Positions 37,161 to 48,303 of a DNA stretch of 64,000 nucleotides are shown one piece after another. The translations under genes were made by a program, and so were the position numbers. The notes below the pieces were generated by a model. That model made no database searches, had not been told where the DNA came from, and saw only the letters and a list, made by a program, of their open reading frames with translations. The DNA is taken from positions 208,663,242-208,727,241 of the forward strand of contig BTPG01000005.1 of the NCBI GenBank assembly GCA_036245525.1. Direction: 5' to 3'. The stretch's first letter is position 1, and the number at the start of each line of letters is the position of its first letter. The DNA comes from Semisulcospira habei. Taxonomy: Eukaryota > Mollusca > Gastropoda > Semisulcospiridae.

Positions 37161-37352
37161 TCACTTGCACACAGGTTTGTCCAAGTTGCACAAAACTGCC
37201 GCTACATGGACACATTCATTCAGTAATGGGTTCAGTTGAGCAGGCACAGTTTCCCCAACCAGCCGAAATAATTTTAGCAGCCCTATAGCACGCTCAACAT
37301 GGATACGAATAGCAGCTATCGTTCTGGTGATGGCTGTCTGAAACATCTGCAA
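37161..37352 (-). pseudogene. DDE transposase, C-terminal catalytic exon (ISL2EU-like element)
   Basis: The minus-strand frame reads QTAITRTIAAIRIHVERAIG, then LLKLFRLVG, then NECVHVAAVLCNLDKPV. R.HVERAIG..K is the third catalytic block of the DDE_Tnp_4 (IS5/HARBI1-like) family, the E of VER being the metal-binding Glu. LCNL near the end is also typical. A possible acceptor (TTCATTGCAG) precedes ATGTTTCAG. The stop is TGA at about 37161. The two Asp blocks were not found in the next 10 kb upstream and are probably lost or buried among nested insertions. This exon and the THAP exons near 48-49 kb are read as one gene by inference. Confidence 0.7.
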
Positions 37353-37688
37353 TGAACAGTGTCCTCTTCAGGGTTTTCATGTCACCAGCCAGCTCATCAT
37401 CGGTCAACTCACAGAACACAGCTCCTTTTGTGAGACCTGAATACATATAAATTAACTTAAGTTTAAACTCTGTGCAGATGTGTATGTGAACAAACAAAAA
37501 AGTGCACTCCTGAAAGAAGAATTCATCTACACTTCAGTTTACCTGCGTTCAAATTGTGATGTCATTCATCTTGAATGAAAGTCAACACAGCAGTTTATGA
37601 ATAATAATGGTACAAGATTCTAATTTTACACCAGACTGATAATTTTGGCTGAAAGAAATTCACAGTACCTGTCATTGAAAGGGAAGTT

Positions 37689-37765
37689 TGTGTTTCTACT
37701 CCGCCCTGAGATGGCCTTAGTCGCCTGCTCGGCGTTAAACCCAAAGAACTAACTGTGTTTCTACT
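37689..37765 (+). mobile_element. 53-bp SINE tail with 12-bp target duplication
   Basis: TGTGTTTCTACT occurs at 37689-37700 and 37754-37765. The insert ends GCTCGGCGTTAAACCCAAAG plus AACTAAC, the same kind of 3' end as the SINE at 10629-10941. A very short 5'-truncated retroposition. Confidence 0.75.
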
Positions 37766-38155
37766 GTCTTCATTTCCGGCTTAAAATATGTAGGCTCCTT
37801 CAAAAGGGCGTATCTCAGCAGTTTGGATGTTCCTTTTGTGGCTGCATTTTTTCCTCTCAGCAAGTCTTCTTTTTCTGGTGACTGCTCTGTAAATAAATAG
37901 GAAGCCTGTACGATTGCTATTCAACTAATACTCTTAGTGTTGCATGACAGAACTACACCTGTCAGCGATATTTCATAATGGCAACAGCACTTGCCTATCT
38001 ACTTACAACAGGCACATATCTGTCATGCAAATAGCTTATCTGTACATTTGTTTCCTTCATATACTGCTAGATGTTTTATTGTGACCCATCAGACATGTGC
38101 AGTTGCTTGCATGATATGTATGAGTGCATACTCAGTACTTTTACTCACCAGCCAA

Positions 38156-38210
38156 AGGTTGTGCTTTTGGCATGCCTGGCTCCATATGCTCTGCATTTGG
38201 TCAATATCTG
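38156..38210 (-). pseudogene. Possible short exon of the transposase gene
   Basis: On the minus strand TTTTATTACAG precedes an open stretch ([17 protein letters not shown]) that ends at GGTGAGT. The W..Q...KHN pattern resembles the segment near the first catalytic Asp of DDE_Tnp_4 proteins (tWs.YKkhNt), but the Asp itself is not in it. Weak evidence, mainly the two splice signals and position. Confidence 0.3.
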
Positions 38211-38234
38211 TAATAAAAAGTAAAGAGTTATAAG

Positions 38235-38394
<160 letters not shown>

Positions 38395-38399
38395 AATGC

Positions 38400-39286
38400 T
38401 TGTTTCTGGGAACACATGCCCACAACAGCTTTTTGGGAACATGCCTTTCCACTTCATGCAGAAATCTGGTATTTTGCAATTTCATCAAAAAACACGATTT
38501 AATGCCAAATATGACTTGAAATGTGAGAAAATCAATACAAGGTTCCCAAATGCAACGTTCCCGAAAACCATACCATTATATATATATATATTAAAGTTGT
38601 GTACATGTTTCTGGGATCCTGGTTATGTTTAGTAGGTTTGGCCATTGCCCCTGATTTGCAACTTAAAATGTCAGCAACAATATCTATTAATCTCTCTCTT
38701 TTTTCCACTCTATCCTCTGAGCTCTGCAGAAATTCAAATAAAACTTGTAAATTGGTAGTGTTATTACAACAAAGAAAAAATGACAAAAAAGCCAGTCTGT
38801 TAATCATTAATTTGCTTGCACCTTATTGGCAGTGTTGTAATTTATTTGTTATTCATCTTCTGCATTGTGAAGTGTGGAATGTATGGATGCTTACATTTGC
38901 AATACAGTTAGCACTTGTAGTTATTGTTTTAGAATATACTATGTACATTAAATTTTATTGTTTTTAAGCATGCACTCAAAACTAGCTGTGCTGTTTGTGT
39001 GATGAGTTTGAGTGTATAAAGAATATGGAAAACAAACTTTGTTTACTCTTGAACATCCTTTATTGCACAATAATCCAACCTTTGTTTACTTGCAAGCATC
39101 AATTATTATGCAATAACATCACCATTATTAAGTAACCCATTATTTGTTAAACTCTTCTCATAAATCAAATACAAGGTGGCAGAACACAAAACAAAAACAT
39201 GGAACCATAAGGAAACACAGTGCCGAAGTACTAGGGCTGCTGGAGGTCAAACTAGGGTGTAGGACTGAATATAAAAAACGTTAATA
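38400..39286. other. No recognisable feature
   Basis: Text around GGGAACATGC and TTCCCAAATGC (38408-38575) resembles 49327-49450, also next to a (TA)n array: GTTCCCAGATC and GAACATTTCAATGTTCCC. The two TA arrays may share a repeat context. Otherwise nothing. Confidence 0.4.
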
Positions 39287-39507
39287 CAAATAATAATAAT
39301 AATAATAATAATAATAAGCGCATTAAATAGGCGCTTTATCCCAATTGAAAATCGGCTCAAAGCGCCGCCGCGAACTGAACCCAACAAGCATGCTCACGTG
39401 AATCACGCGCATTCACTCACACACTGTACATAAACACAGAACATTCACTTGGTGCTAAGGGCAAGCTCAAGCGAGCTACTGTAGGTTTTGGAAATTCAAA
39501 ATCATTT
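39287..39507 (-). mobile_element. tRNA-SINE, 5'-truncated second copy
   Basis: On the plus strand (AAT)n, then AAGCGCATTAAATAGGCGCT, then AAAATCGGCTCAAAGCGCCG match 21075-21280 nearly base for base. The tRNA head is absent. Same family and orientation as 21040-21495. Confidence 0.85.
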
Positions 39508-40285
39508 GTATATAATTCTAACTCTTCTAAAATGGTAATGTAGGCATGTCAATTTTCCAAGAATGTGTGATGTTTCATATTCATCTTATAAACACTTTTT
39601 TTTCTGGTATTTGAAATGTTGTGTTATAATAGAAGATGATTCTAACCAGTGTTATGTCAGTAAATAGCCTTATGCATGGCTGGGGCGGAAAGGCTGAAAA
39701 TCTTCAAGATTGTTCATAATAAAATTGCCTAGGCAACTTTAGCTTTAGGACAAACCATTTGCTCCAGGCACCTCACACACAACCACATGTCCATATTAAA
39801 ACTTGTCTCCTAGTCCTAAAGGACTGAAAACCAAAAAAAAAAAAAAAAAAAAAAGAAATCAACAATTGTGCTTTATAGCTTTTTTTGGTAAAATCTCTAT
39901 TCCAGTATAACATGTTTGACATATGCTGAAAAAAAATCTATCCATCTGGAAAACAGATTCAACTCGCAATAAATCGGAATGTCTATCTGAAAAATAGAAA
40001 CACACTGCAAGTTCGAGCAAAATTGCAGCACCTGATGAATACTGGTAGCAGTTAGGAAAAAATGGACAGCAAGGTATGGATCGAAAGGGTTGGTATATAT
40101 TGTGTCTTGACCTCTGGGCATTGTTGAAACTGGGAGGAGAGTTGTTTGATCAAATGTTTGTGTTCAATAGGGGGATCAGCTGATGTAACATTGGATCTCA
40201 TCTAGCTTTCTCCTACTCCTTGCGTTACTAAATGTATATTATTCTTTTTTCTTGGTTGCTTAGTAACTAATTTGATAGGTGTTAA
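39508..40285. other. No recognisable feature
   Basis: Includes an A-run of about 22 at 39834-39855. No gene seen. Confidence 0.4.
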
Positions 40286-41040
40286 GGATTATGAGTGATT
40301 TGATTATTAGCTAATCAAGATTGTCATATTGTATTCAGTAAAACAAAACAGTTTTTTTTTCATTGTAAAATTGGTCATGTGCTCATTTGGTTGATCATTA
40401 ATCCTGTTAAATATTTGTGTTCATGTGCATCATGTTTTGCTTTTGTTTTACCACACATAGTGTCTATTTGCACATAAGTAAGATACCCCAGTGGGACCTC
40501 AGTAGGGTGAGTAAATAATTTGATTGTTGATTGATTGTACATTGCTTAACGTCCCGACAGCAACAAGGCTTTCTCAGGACGTGCCTGCACTGCTTGTGAA
40601 AAAAAACAACCAACTAAACAGAACATTGAATGTATGTCGCCAGCCGGTCAAACACATTAAATAAACCTAACACATGGGGCCTAAATAAAGTTAAGACCAT
40701 TTAGCAACACACATCCAATATCAAGAGCTACAGGCAGTGCAGACAGTAGGGAGAGTTTAAAAAAGGCAAATACAGGTGAATGGACCTCGGGTAGACAGAA
40801 ACACATGCCCCAGAATAGAGAGAAAACCCCACCCTGTGGGGCTGACCAGGGTGACCCTGGGAACTAAAAAATACCTAACCCCACCCAAGTCCCCCAGGGC
40901 AGACCCGGGTGGGGTGAGTAAATAATTTGGGTGTACAGGATTATGAGTGATTTGATTATTGATTAATCAAGATTTTAATATTGGACAGGATAATGAGCGA
41001 TTTGATTATTACTTAATCAAGAGGGTCATATTGGATTCAG
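40286..41040 (+). repeat. Short repeat of about 50 bp, three copies, split by a SINE
   Basis: AGGATTATGAGTGATTTGAT followed by TATTAGCTAATCAAGATTGTC is at 40286, with variants at 40939 (TATTGATTAATCAAGATTTT) and 40987 (TATTACTTAATCAAGAGGGTC). Confidence 0.6.
40506..40929 (-). mobile_element. (AATC)-tailed SINE, copy 2, with 17-bp target duplication
   Basis: GGTGAGTAAATAATTTG flanks 40523-40912. Read on the minus strand it matches 24434-24812 from CACCCGGGTCTGCCCTGGGG to CGGGACGTTAAGCAATGTAC. Confidence 0.85.
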
Positions 41041-41389
41041 TTAATAAAACAGTTTCTTTTATGCGCTTGTTTGGCTGATCATTAATCATGTTTCAATGAG
41101 CATCATGACCTTTGTTCTTGTTTTGTTGTCTAAGTTTCAGTAAAAGAAAAGTATAGCCAGGCCTTTTTATTTCAGTAAATAGGTTTCTTTACTAGACATT
41201 TAGTAAAGAGGCTTATTCCCTGATCAAAGAGTAAGTAAACTTATTTAGTAAATTGCATTGGTAAATAGACATGTTAGTTATCATGACCCAGAAACTAAGA
41301 GAAGACGAGAACAATGGTCAAATGCCCTAAGCCGCAGTCCTTTGTTAGATATGCAAATTCAGTATAAAAGGACTACCCAGCCAGCACAC

Positions 41390-43640
41390 CAATATAGGTC
41401 CAATATTGGCCCAATATTCCTCGCGCTGGGACCATATGGCGTTGATGCGCATCCCCTGGGTGGTGGATAGGGGGTCCCTCGTGAGAGGGGTGCACCGAAT
41501 GAAATAAGGTGCCGTGAACCAACATGGTCTAAGGGAAGGTGACCCCGACAGAAAACCCCTGGTCCTCCTAGTAAGGGGGTTGGGCGTGGGGGTAGCTTCC
41601 CCACCCTGCAAAAAAGGAAATAGCTACAAAAACGCCGACGAAAAGACAAACAGTAATTCCTTTCCTGGAGGAGGAAGGTTCTTCTACCAGAAGACTTATG
41701 ACGTCCTGTGGTGAAAGCCGGAAGTCTTCGGAAGCCACAGGACCGAGCCGCCTCTCTCTATCCAGGGACACAACCATGGGCACATGGAACGTCAAGAACA
41801 TGTACCAGAGCGGCAAGGCCACCCAGATAGCAGCGGAAATGCAAAAGTACAACCTTTCCCTGCTAGGTATCAGTGAAGCCAGATGGACGCAGTCTGATTG
41901 ATTGATTGTACATTGCTTAACGTCCCGACAGCAACAAGGCTTTCTCAGGACGTGCCTGCACTGCTTGTGAAAAAAATAAACTAAACAGAACATTGAATGT
42001 ATGTCGCCAGCCGGTCAAACACATTAAATAAACCTAACACATGGGGCCTAAATAAAGCCAAGACCATTTAGCAACACACATCCAATATCAAGAGCTACAG
42101 GCAGTGCAGACAGTAGGGAGAGTTTTAAAAAGGCAAATACAGGTGAATGGACAAAGGGTAGACAGAAACACATGCCCCAGAATAGAGAAAAACCCACCCT
42201 GTGGGGCTGATCAGGGTGACCCTGGGAACTAAAAAATACCTAACCCCACCCAAGTCCCCCAGGGCAGACCCGGGTGGGGGTGGACGCAGTCTGGCCAGAA
42301 AAGGCTGTTAAGTGGGGAGATGATTCTGTATTCAGGCCATGAAGAGGAGAATGCCCCCCATACAGAAGGAGTAGCATTCATGCTGTCACCAGTGGCACAG
42401 AGAGCGCTGATGGGCTGGGAACCTCTTGGGCCAAGAATTATCACAGCAGCCTTTAGAACCAAGAAAAAGCTCAAGCTGAACGTCATCCAGTGTTATGCGC
42501 CCACTAATGACAGTGACGAGGAAGAGAAACAAGAGTTCTACGACCGACTCCAGAGTGCCGTGGACAAATGTGCGGAGCGAGACATCACCAACATCATGGG
42601 CGATTTTAATGCCAAAATAGGGGAGGACAACACCGGATACGAAGAGGTGATGGGGAGACAGGGACTAGGCTCGGAGATGAGTGAGAACGGGGTGAGGTTT
42701 GTAGACTTTTGTGCTCTAAACCGACTTGTCATTGGAGGCAGCATCTTCCCACACAGAAGAATACACAAAGCAACTTGGGTCTCACCTGACCATACAACTG
42801 AGAACCAATAGACCATATCTGCATTAGCAAGAAATTTAGAAGATCCGTTCAAGATGTTCGAGTGAGGAGGGGAGCAGATGTCGCCTCAGACCACCATCTG
42901 CTTATCTTAAGAATGAAGCTCAAGCTAAAGAAAAGCCGCACAGAGACAAGAAGAAGACAGCGCTATAATGTAGGCCTCCTGAGAGAAACTGGAGTTAGAG
43001 AAGAGTTCAAACTGGTGCTGTCCAACCGGTTTCAAGCGCTACAGGAGCTAGTAAACGAAGAGGAGGCGGCCACCACAGAGCAGCAGTGGAAGGCAGTTAG
43101 AGAGGCGCTGAACTCAACCTGCAAAGACACTGTAGGGTTCAGGAAACACCATCACAAGGACTGGCTGTCGGCACAGACCTTGAAGAAGATAGAAGTGAAG
43201 AAGCAGAAGAAAGCAGTTGTCAACAACAGTCGCACGAGAGCAGCCAAAGGGCACAGGTGGAATACTGGGAAGCCAACCGCGAGGTGAAGAGGAGTATCAG
43301 GGCAGACAAGAGGGCCTACACAGACAGCCTGGCAGCAGAGGTAGAAAAGGCAGCAGGCAGCGGCAACATGAAACAGCTCTACGACATTACCAGAAGATTG
43401 TCGGGCAACTATGGCCATACAGAAAGACCAGTAAAAGACAAAGAAGGCAAGCCTATTGCAGACAGAGCAGACCAACTCGACAGATGGGCCGAGTATTTTG
43501 AAGAGTTACTGAACAGACCTAGCCCACCCGACCCCCCAGACATCCAGCCGGCAGAGACCGACCTACCCATCAGCTGTGACAGACCCAGCCGGGAAGAGAT
43601 CAGAAGAGCAGTGGCATTTTTGAAGAACGGCAAAGCAGAA
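41390..43640 (+). pseudogene. LINE with APE endonuclease, RT missing (RTE-like), broken
   Basis: Frames in order: TMGTWNVKNMYQSGKATQI and LSLLGISEARWTQS (41.78-41.90 kb, interrupted by a SINE), GVAFMLSPVAQRALMGW, LNVIQCYAPTNDSDEE, ITNIMGDFNAKIGED (GDFN intact, 42.60 kb), KATWVSPDH, then after a frameshift near 42.81 kb VASDHHLLILRMKLKLKK (SDH intact). The spacer toward RT follows with WEANREVKRSIRADKRAYT and ADQLDRWAEYFEELLNRP, then REEIRRAVAFLKNGKA. The text diverges at about 43640, just where intact proteins enter RT (GPDGI block). LINEs lose 5' ends, so this 3' loss must come from deletion, recombination or premature template switch. The 5' leader is 41390-41700. Confidence 0.8.
41884..42293 (-). 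mobile_element. (AATC)-tailed SINE, copy 3, inside the LINE endonuclease
   Basis: TGGACGCAGTCTG flanks 41897-42280. Removing it rejoins EARWTQS with the rest of the endonuclease frame. Minus orientation and full length. Confidence 0.9.
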
Positions 43641-44038
43641 GATAGTTTTCACAGGGCAATCTGAAGTTAAAACAAATCATCCTCAGGCAGGATTCAACTG
43701 ACTAATTAACCCCCCACCGACCCACCCAAACAAACCTGTCTGTAACAATACACAAAAAGTACAAATAAACCATGCCCACAATTAACACAAACAATTGTTC
43801 TGATACATGACATACAAAAACCATCTCTGAATATACACTTGAGGTTCTGGCAATGGGATCTGTACACATAACAGATTTTGGATACAGCGCATTCTTAAAC
43901 TGTGCCCATGACTAACTTTCTTACAGATTAACAGAATATACTGACAATTCGATTGGAGACAAAATTTCCTCCTAAACATACAGGATTTGGCACAAACAAC
44001 ATTGGTTATGAAAAGAAAAGAATCTGATATGACATGTC
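43641..44038. other. No recognisable feature
   Basis: AT-rich sequence downstream of the LINE break. No RT motifs were found in any frame. Confidence 0.45.
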
Positions 44039-44255
44039 CTTATTCCCTTTTCATTCTGATACACTCCTGCTTGAAATTAATTGACTATGATAGTTCAAGG
44101 GTGGTGCCAGAATAGCTTGACGCCTGAGGCACCAAGCTATTCTGGCACTACCCATGAACTAAAATGGTTGATCTGTCACGTAATATTAATGTAGCCTTCA
44201 TAGGACAATAAGCAAATCTGACAAAATCAGCATCAGGATGTAATGGGTTAAAAAG
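44039..44255 (-). mobile_element. Hairpin family A, copy A6, with recognisable MITE ends
   Basis: Read on the minus strand: TTAACCCATTACATCCTGAT, a unique segment with CTATGAAGGCTACAT, the palindrome (44088-44163, centre TTGACGCC TGA GGCACCAA on the plus strand), then CAGGAGTGTATCAGAATGAA and AAGGGA. It aligns with 23095-23309 over its whole length. The right TTAA is intact at 44248. The left one is mutated. Confidence 0.7.
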
Positions 44256-45192
44256 AGTGTCAAATTCATGTACATAATACTGATCAACTGGCATCAGAAC
44301 AATAAAAAAAAATGTAATCATGAAACCATAATTATGATAATATTAATAATAAATGTAAATATGCAGGCAACCACGACCTGACATATTGATTCTAGCAACA
44401 CAGAATTTAAAAAAAGTATTTAAAAATTGCCTACAGTGACATATACTGAGTGTTGGAATGGCGCTTACAAAAAATAACCAACAAAACAAAAAAATCCCAA
44501 AAATTGGCACAATAGTTAAACGAAATAGAAATACCAATTGATATGTGGTGGGTGGGTGGGGGGGGGGGGGGGGGGGGGGTGGGGGAGAGAGTAGTTAAGC
44601 AAACAAAGACAATTATCTTCATAATCATGCATGTAGCCAGTTAGCATTTTTATGATTTGCAACTAAAAACAGGTTTGTTCTAAAGTGCTTGAAAGCCCTA
44701 AACTAGCTGCCATCACTTTTCAAACATAAACACTTGTGCAACAGATGGTTACAAAACATGTGCACGTCTTATTAAAATGTTATCTGCATCAACAAAATAC
44801 CCTGGAGGCAAGCTCAATTGCTCAGGCAGACTATACTACTACTAGTAAAATAAACAATATGTAAGCATCTTGGCAGGACTGACTAATAACAGTGTAGAAA
44901 ACTGAATATTTGAATCAGAATGAAACCTAATATTGCGTTTGCAATGAGAATTAGTTTAATTTTTTTGACACAGACAGTTTAGTTGAAATTAATGGGTTCT
45001 GCTATGGCTGGAAAAAAAGTTAATTACCAATTCTTAGTTGATAGACTAAAATGACATCTATACCATATATAACCATTACACAACATATATTTCATAACGT
45101 TTCATAACAAAAGAAATTGGAGTTTTCACAAAAGCACAAAACATGCACTTCATTCTACTTAAATGTGATAATTCTGATGACAACAGATAAGG
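44256..45192. other. No gene; contains a G-run
   Basis: A (G)n tract with few interruptions at 44549-44587. The remainder is AT-rich and unannotated. Confidence 0.5.
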
Positions 45193-45551
45193 TTAACCCT
45201 TTGGCTGTCTGTATTGCACTTTAAGTCGCAATGATTCCTGCAGGAATCATCACAATGTCAGGCAGTACTGATAGCCAGAGGGTGAAGCAGCGTACAGAGA
45301 AACTAAAACTGTACTAATCACTGTCAGTCTGTGTCCTGCAGGAATCATCACAATGTCAGGCAGTACTGATACTGATAGCCAGATTTCGCGTATTAGACTG
45401 GCTGGCGACACGCATTCAATATTAAGTTTTTTTTCACAAGCAGCGCAGGCACGTCCTGAGAAAGTCTTTTTGCTGTCAGGACGTTAAGCAACGTACAACC
45501 AATCTTTCACGGCCAACCGCATCCGGATGCTGCTGGCGGCGAATGAGTTAA
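45193..45551. mobile_element. piggyBac-type MITE with TTAA ends, carrying a SINE fragment
   Basis: TTAACCCTTTGGCTGTC at 45193 and GGCGGCGAATGAGTTAA ending 45551 are typical piggyBac-like ends. Internally GGAATCATCACAATGTCAGG and GCAGTACTGATAGCCAGA occur twice. A plus-orientation 3' part of the (AATC) SINE (45393-45512, GCTGTCAGGACGTTAAGCAA) is inserted. Confidence 0.65.
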
Positions 45552-45559
45552 GCTATCAC

Positions 45560-45837
45560 AGCTGATCCCCTGGTTTTTTTTTAATCAAGATTGAAAGCCG
45601 AAAATTTAATACATTGACATTTTATATAAAAAATGCACACATACACGCTGTGGCCTTAAAAATCTCATGCTCTGTCAAGAGGGGTCATGAAGGGCAAACA
45701 GGGTCGCCTGGGCTGCAGGCACCTAAATGTTGGTCTGTAAAGACAGGTGATCTGCTGTAAGGGTGGTTGCTCACAACAGTTTCTGCTGTAGACTATAAAG
45801 TTACTGCTGTAGACTATAAAGTCTATACATGCAAATA
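45560..45837. other. No recognisable feature
   Basis: Contains a small direct repeat (CTGCTGTAGACTATAAAGT twice, 45782 and 45804). Confidence 0.45.
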
Positions 45838-46108
45838 TTTCTCTCACACTCAACACACTTGCACATGCACCAACACATGAGCAGAATTTGGAAAACTATG
45901 ATAAATGTATAACAAATTTTAATTTGTGTCACCGTAAAGTGTGAATTCTTAGTAACTGTTTCAAAAACCAAAAAGCAAATTTAACCTGGTATACGCAATT
46001 TGACTTCCATTCCAAATTCTGTATACTGACTAAAGTTTTAGGTTAGTGCTGAAAAAGTAAGACAAGAGCAGAGGCTTTTCAGTGCAAGATACCAACATGC
46101 CAAAAAAA
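45838..46108 (+). repeat. Source segment of the duplication found inside Penelope copy 3
   Basis: TTCTCTCACACTCAACACAC to GAAAACTATGATA, and CTGACTAAAGTTTTAGGTTA to ACCAACATGCCAAAAAA. Both recur at 46450-46605 with the middle 120 bp missing. Confidence 0.8.
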
Positions 46109-46228
46109 AAAGACAACTTCATTTACTCTTTAGCACCCAGCTGCTTAACAAATATTCATAAAATATAGTAGTTATAATGATTTAACACCATGCAGGTGAC
46201 AGAAGCTACACCATGGCAGTATTATGTC

Positions 46229-46788
46229 CATTATCACAGTTAAGAAATACCCAACGGAGAAAGAAACACGCTTAGAAAAAACGGTACAACACAATTTATT
46301 AATATTTCGGGTAAATACCCTTTGTCAAAATAGACAAACAAACAGAGACATTAGCCGCTACTTATCTTCATATGCAAAAGGAATGTGGCAACCTTGAGAC
46401 TGCAAGCGATCTGCTTCATGGCATGCTTTGACTGCTAAAATTCGTTCGTTCTCTCACACTCAACACACTTGCACATGCACCAACACATGAGCAGAATTTG
46501 GAAAACTATGATATATATACTGACTAAAGTTTCAGGTTAATGCTGAAAAAGTAAGACAAGAGCAGAGGCTTTTCAGTGCAAGATACCAACATGCCAAAAA
46601 ACTATGTATACTGACTATTGAGTTGCCACATTCCTTCTGCATATGAACATAAGTAGCGGCTAATGTCTCTGTTTGTTTGTCTATTTTGACAAAGGGTATA
46701 AGCGTGTTTCTTTCTCCGTTGGGTACTTCTTTGCATTTCACACGCTTGGCAGTCACCTTTTTGGTCTGGATTATTCATTATCACAGTT
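46229..46788 (+). mobile_element. Penelope-like element, copy 3, with 13-bp duplication and captured DNA
   Basis: CATTATCACAGTT flanks the insert (46229-46241 and 46776-46788). The left arm (46245-46393) is an inverted pseudo-LTR with the ribozyme-like motif. The right arm (46617-46775) is a direct pseudo-LTR in which the motif region (after GGGTAT) is deleted. Between them, instead of Penelope body, lies a copy of nearby genomic DNA (46450-46605). The host sequence on the minus strand is the transposase gene downstream of its third exon. Confidence 0.8.
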
Positions 46789-47256
46789 GTTGCTTGTTTA
46801 CACGCAGGACTTGTGAAACCAGAAACATAAACAGTTCATCAGCCAGTGGCATGACCCTTGATCTGTTCGTCACTGCTACATCCTCTGTAACATATTTATA
46901 ATATGGCTGCCTCATAATTGCTGCACTTGTCTCAATGTAGTCAAAGAGTACTTTAAAAGTTGTGTATCAAATAGGTAGTCATCACTGGAAAATCGACTGA
47001 CCCCCAAACTGCTCCAACTGTAGTCGCGTCACCTGGGCCTGTACTGCAAGAAGCTGCTGCTGTAGCTCCGTGATGCAGTCATTTAGGAGGCTCAAATGTT
47101 TCTCCGCAGGAAGCACGCAAAGATCAGCTGGTAGTGGTTGAACATTCATCCTGTGGTGCAGATGCAGCTGCTACTGGGCGAGTGCTGTGGTCTTCAAGCA
47201 CATCACTGCTGCTGGATCCACTGTTATCCTCGAAATCTGGTCTTGCCTTCAGCTTC
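46789..47256 (-). pseudogene. THAP/DDE transposase gene, third exon: linker, coiled coil and start of the helical domain
   Basis: Acceptor CTTTTTTCCAG lies just before 47256 on the minus strand. The exon opens with KLKARPDFEDNSGSSSSDV, then after a frameshift LPAEKHLSLLNDC and ELQQQLLAVQAQVTRLQLEQ, a leucine/glutamine heptad stretch typical of the coiled coil after THAP domains. Another frame gives FDYIETSAAIMRQP and SRVMPLADELFMFLVSQVL, resembling the helix-turn-helix lead (R.MplaDElFMFL) before DDE_Tnp_4. Several frameshifts are present. A Penelope insertion follows immediately. Confidence 0.6.
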
Positions 47257-47283
47257 CTGGAAAAAAGGGTGCATAATAATAAA

Positions 47284-47799
47284 TCACGGCTGTTTCAGTG
47301 AGAAACTGGGTCACAAGTCGTGCGCCCGCGCTGCCTCAGCCAGTCTCTCAGCTGTCAGGCTAGCTGATAAGCAGGCTTCCTGCTAGGCGCAGTACAGCAG
47401 GGAAAATGACTACCTTTTGTTTTTCATGACTTTCTTATTTACCGTTCAAGTGTGTGATGCAAAACTTTGTTTGTTTAAAAGCGGACATTCTGCCCGACAC
47501 ACTGACACCAAACACACTATAGTTGTGACAAACCAGTAGTGTCGGGCAGAATGTCCGCTTTTAAACAAACAAAGTTTTGCATCACACATTTGAACGGTAA
47601 ATAAGAAAGTCATGAAAAACAAAAGGTAGTCATTTTCCCTGCTGTACTGCGCCTAGCAGGAAGCCCGCTTATCAGCTAGCCTGACAGCTGAGAGACTGGC
47701 TGAGGCAGCGCGCGCGCGCACGACTTGTGACCCAGTTTCTCGGCCCGCCTGGAAAAAACTAAGTGGCCACTTCTAGCGCTGGGCCAAACAGCCGTGAAA
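47284..47799. mobile_element. Foldback element, 200-bp arms and 36-bp loop
   Basis: Arms 47300-47502 and 47539-47741 are inverted copies with few mismatches (GAGAAACTGGGTCACAAGTC with GACTTGTGACCCAGTTTCTC; GCGGACATTCTGCCCGACAC with GTGTCGGGCAGAATGTCCGC). Outer ends TCACGGCTGTTT (47284) and AAACAGCCGTGA (47786-47797) also mirror. The right arm has about 45 extra bp. It sits in the intron between transposase exons 2 and 3. The target duplication is not certain. Confidence 0.8.
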
Positions 47800-48303
47800 T
47801 ATATAGTGCAAAATACCTGCAGTGCAGGCTTTTAAGCCCTGTACAGTCTGAGACAAAATGACCAAACTGGACAAAACTCATCAGACAGCAGCAACAAAAT
47901 GTACATACAGATTCAAAATTGACAGCACCTGAACACATCCAGTCCTCGAAAAACCAGCCATCGTGACCATATGAACGGGCAGGGGGTCTTCATACTGTTA
48001 CAGTGAGACAGTTAAGAGACTGGAATGTGGCGAAACAGAGTGGTATGACTGGAAAAGATGTGTTTTTGAGCTGATGTAGCACCATTAGTGCTGCATACCC
48101 ACAACCGCCTTCTCTCCATGCAGTTCACATTTGACTCTAAAGCAACTTTGCCTGGACTGCAGCTTATGATAGTAAAATAGTATTGGAAGACATTTTAACT
48201 GTAAACCACACAGTTTGCTGACATCAACATATTCCTGTATTTATGTGAAGACTGCTCTAATGAATCATGAAATGTGAACTGTCAGTCTGAAACATGTACT
48301 TAC
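47800..48303 (-). other. Intron of the transposase pseudogene
   Basis: Follows the donor GTAAGT (minus strand, 48303-48298). Nothing else recognised. Confidence 0.5.
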
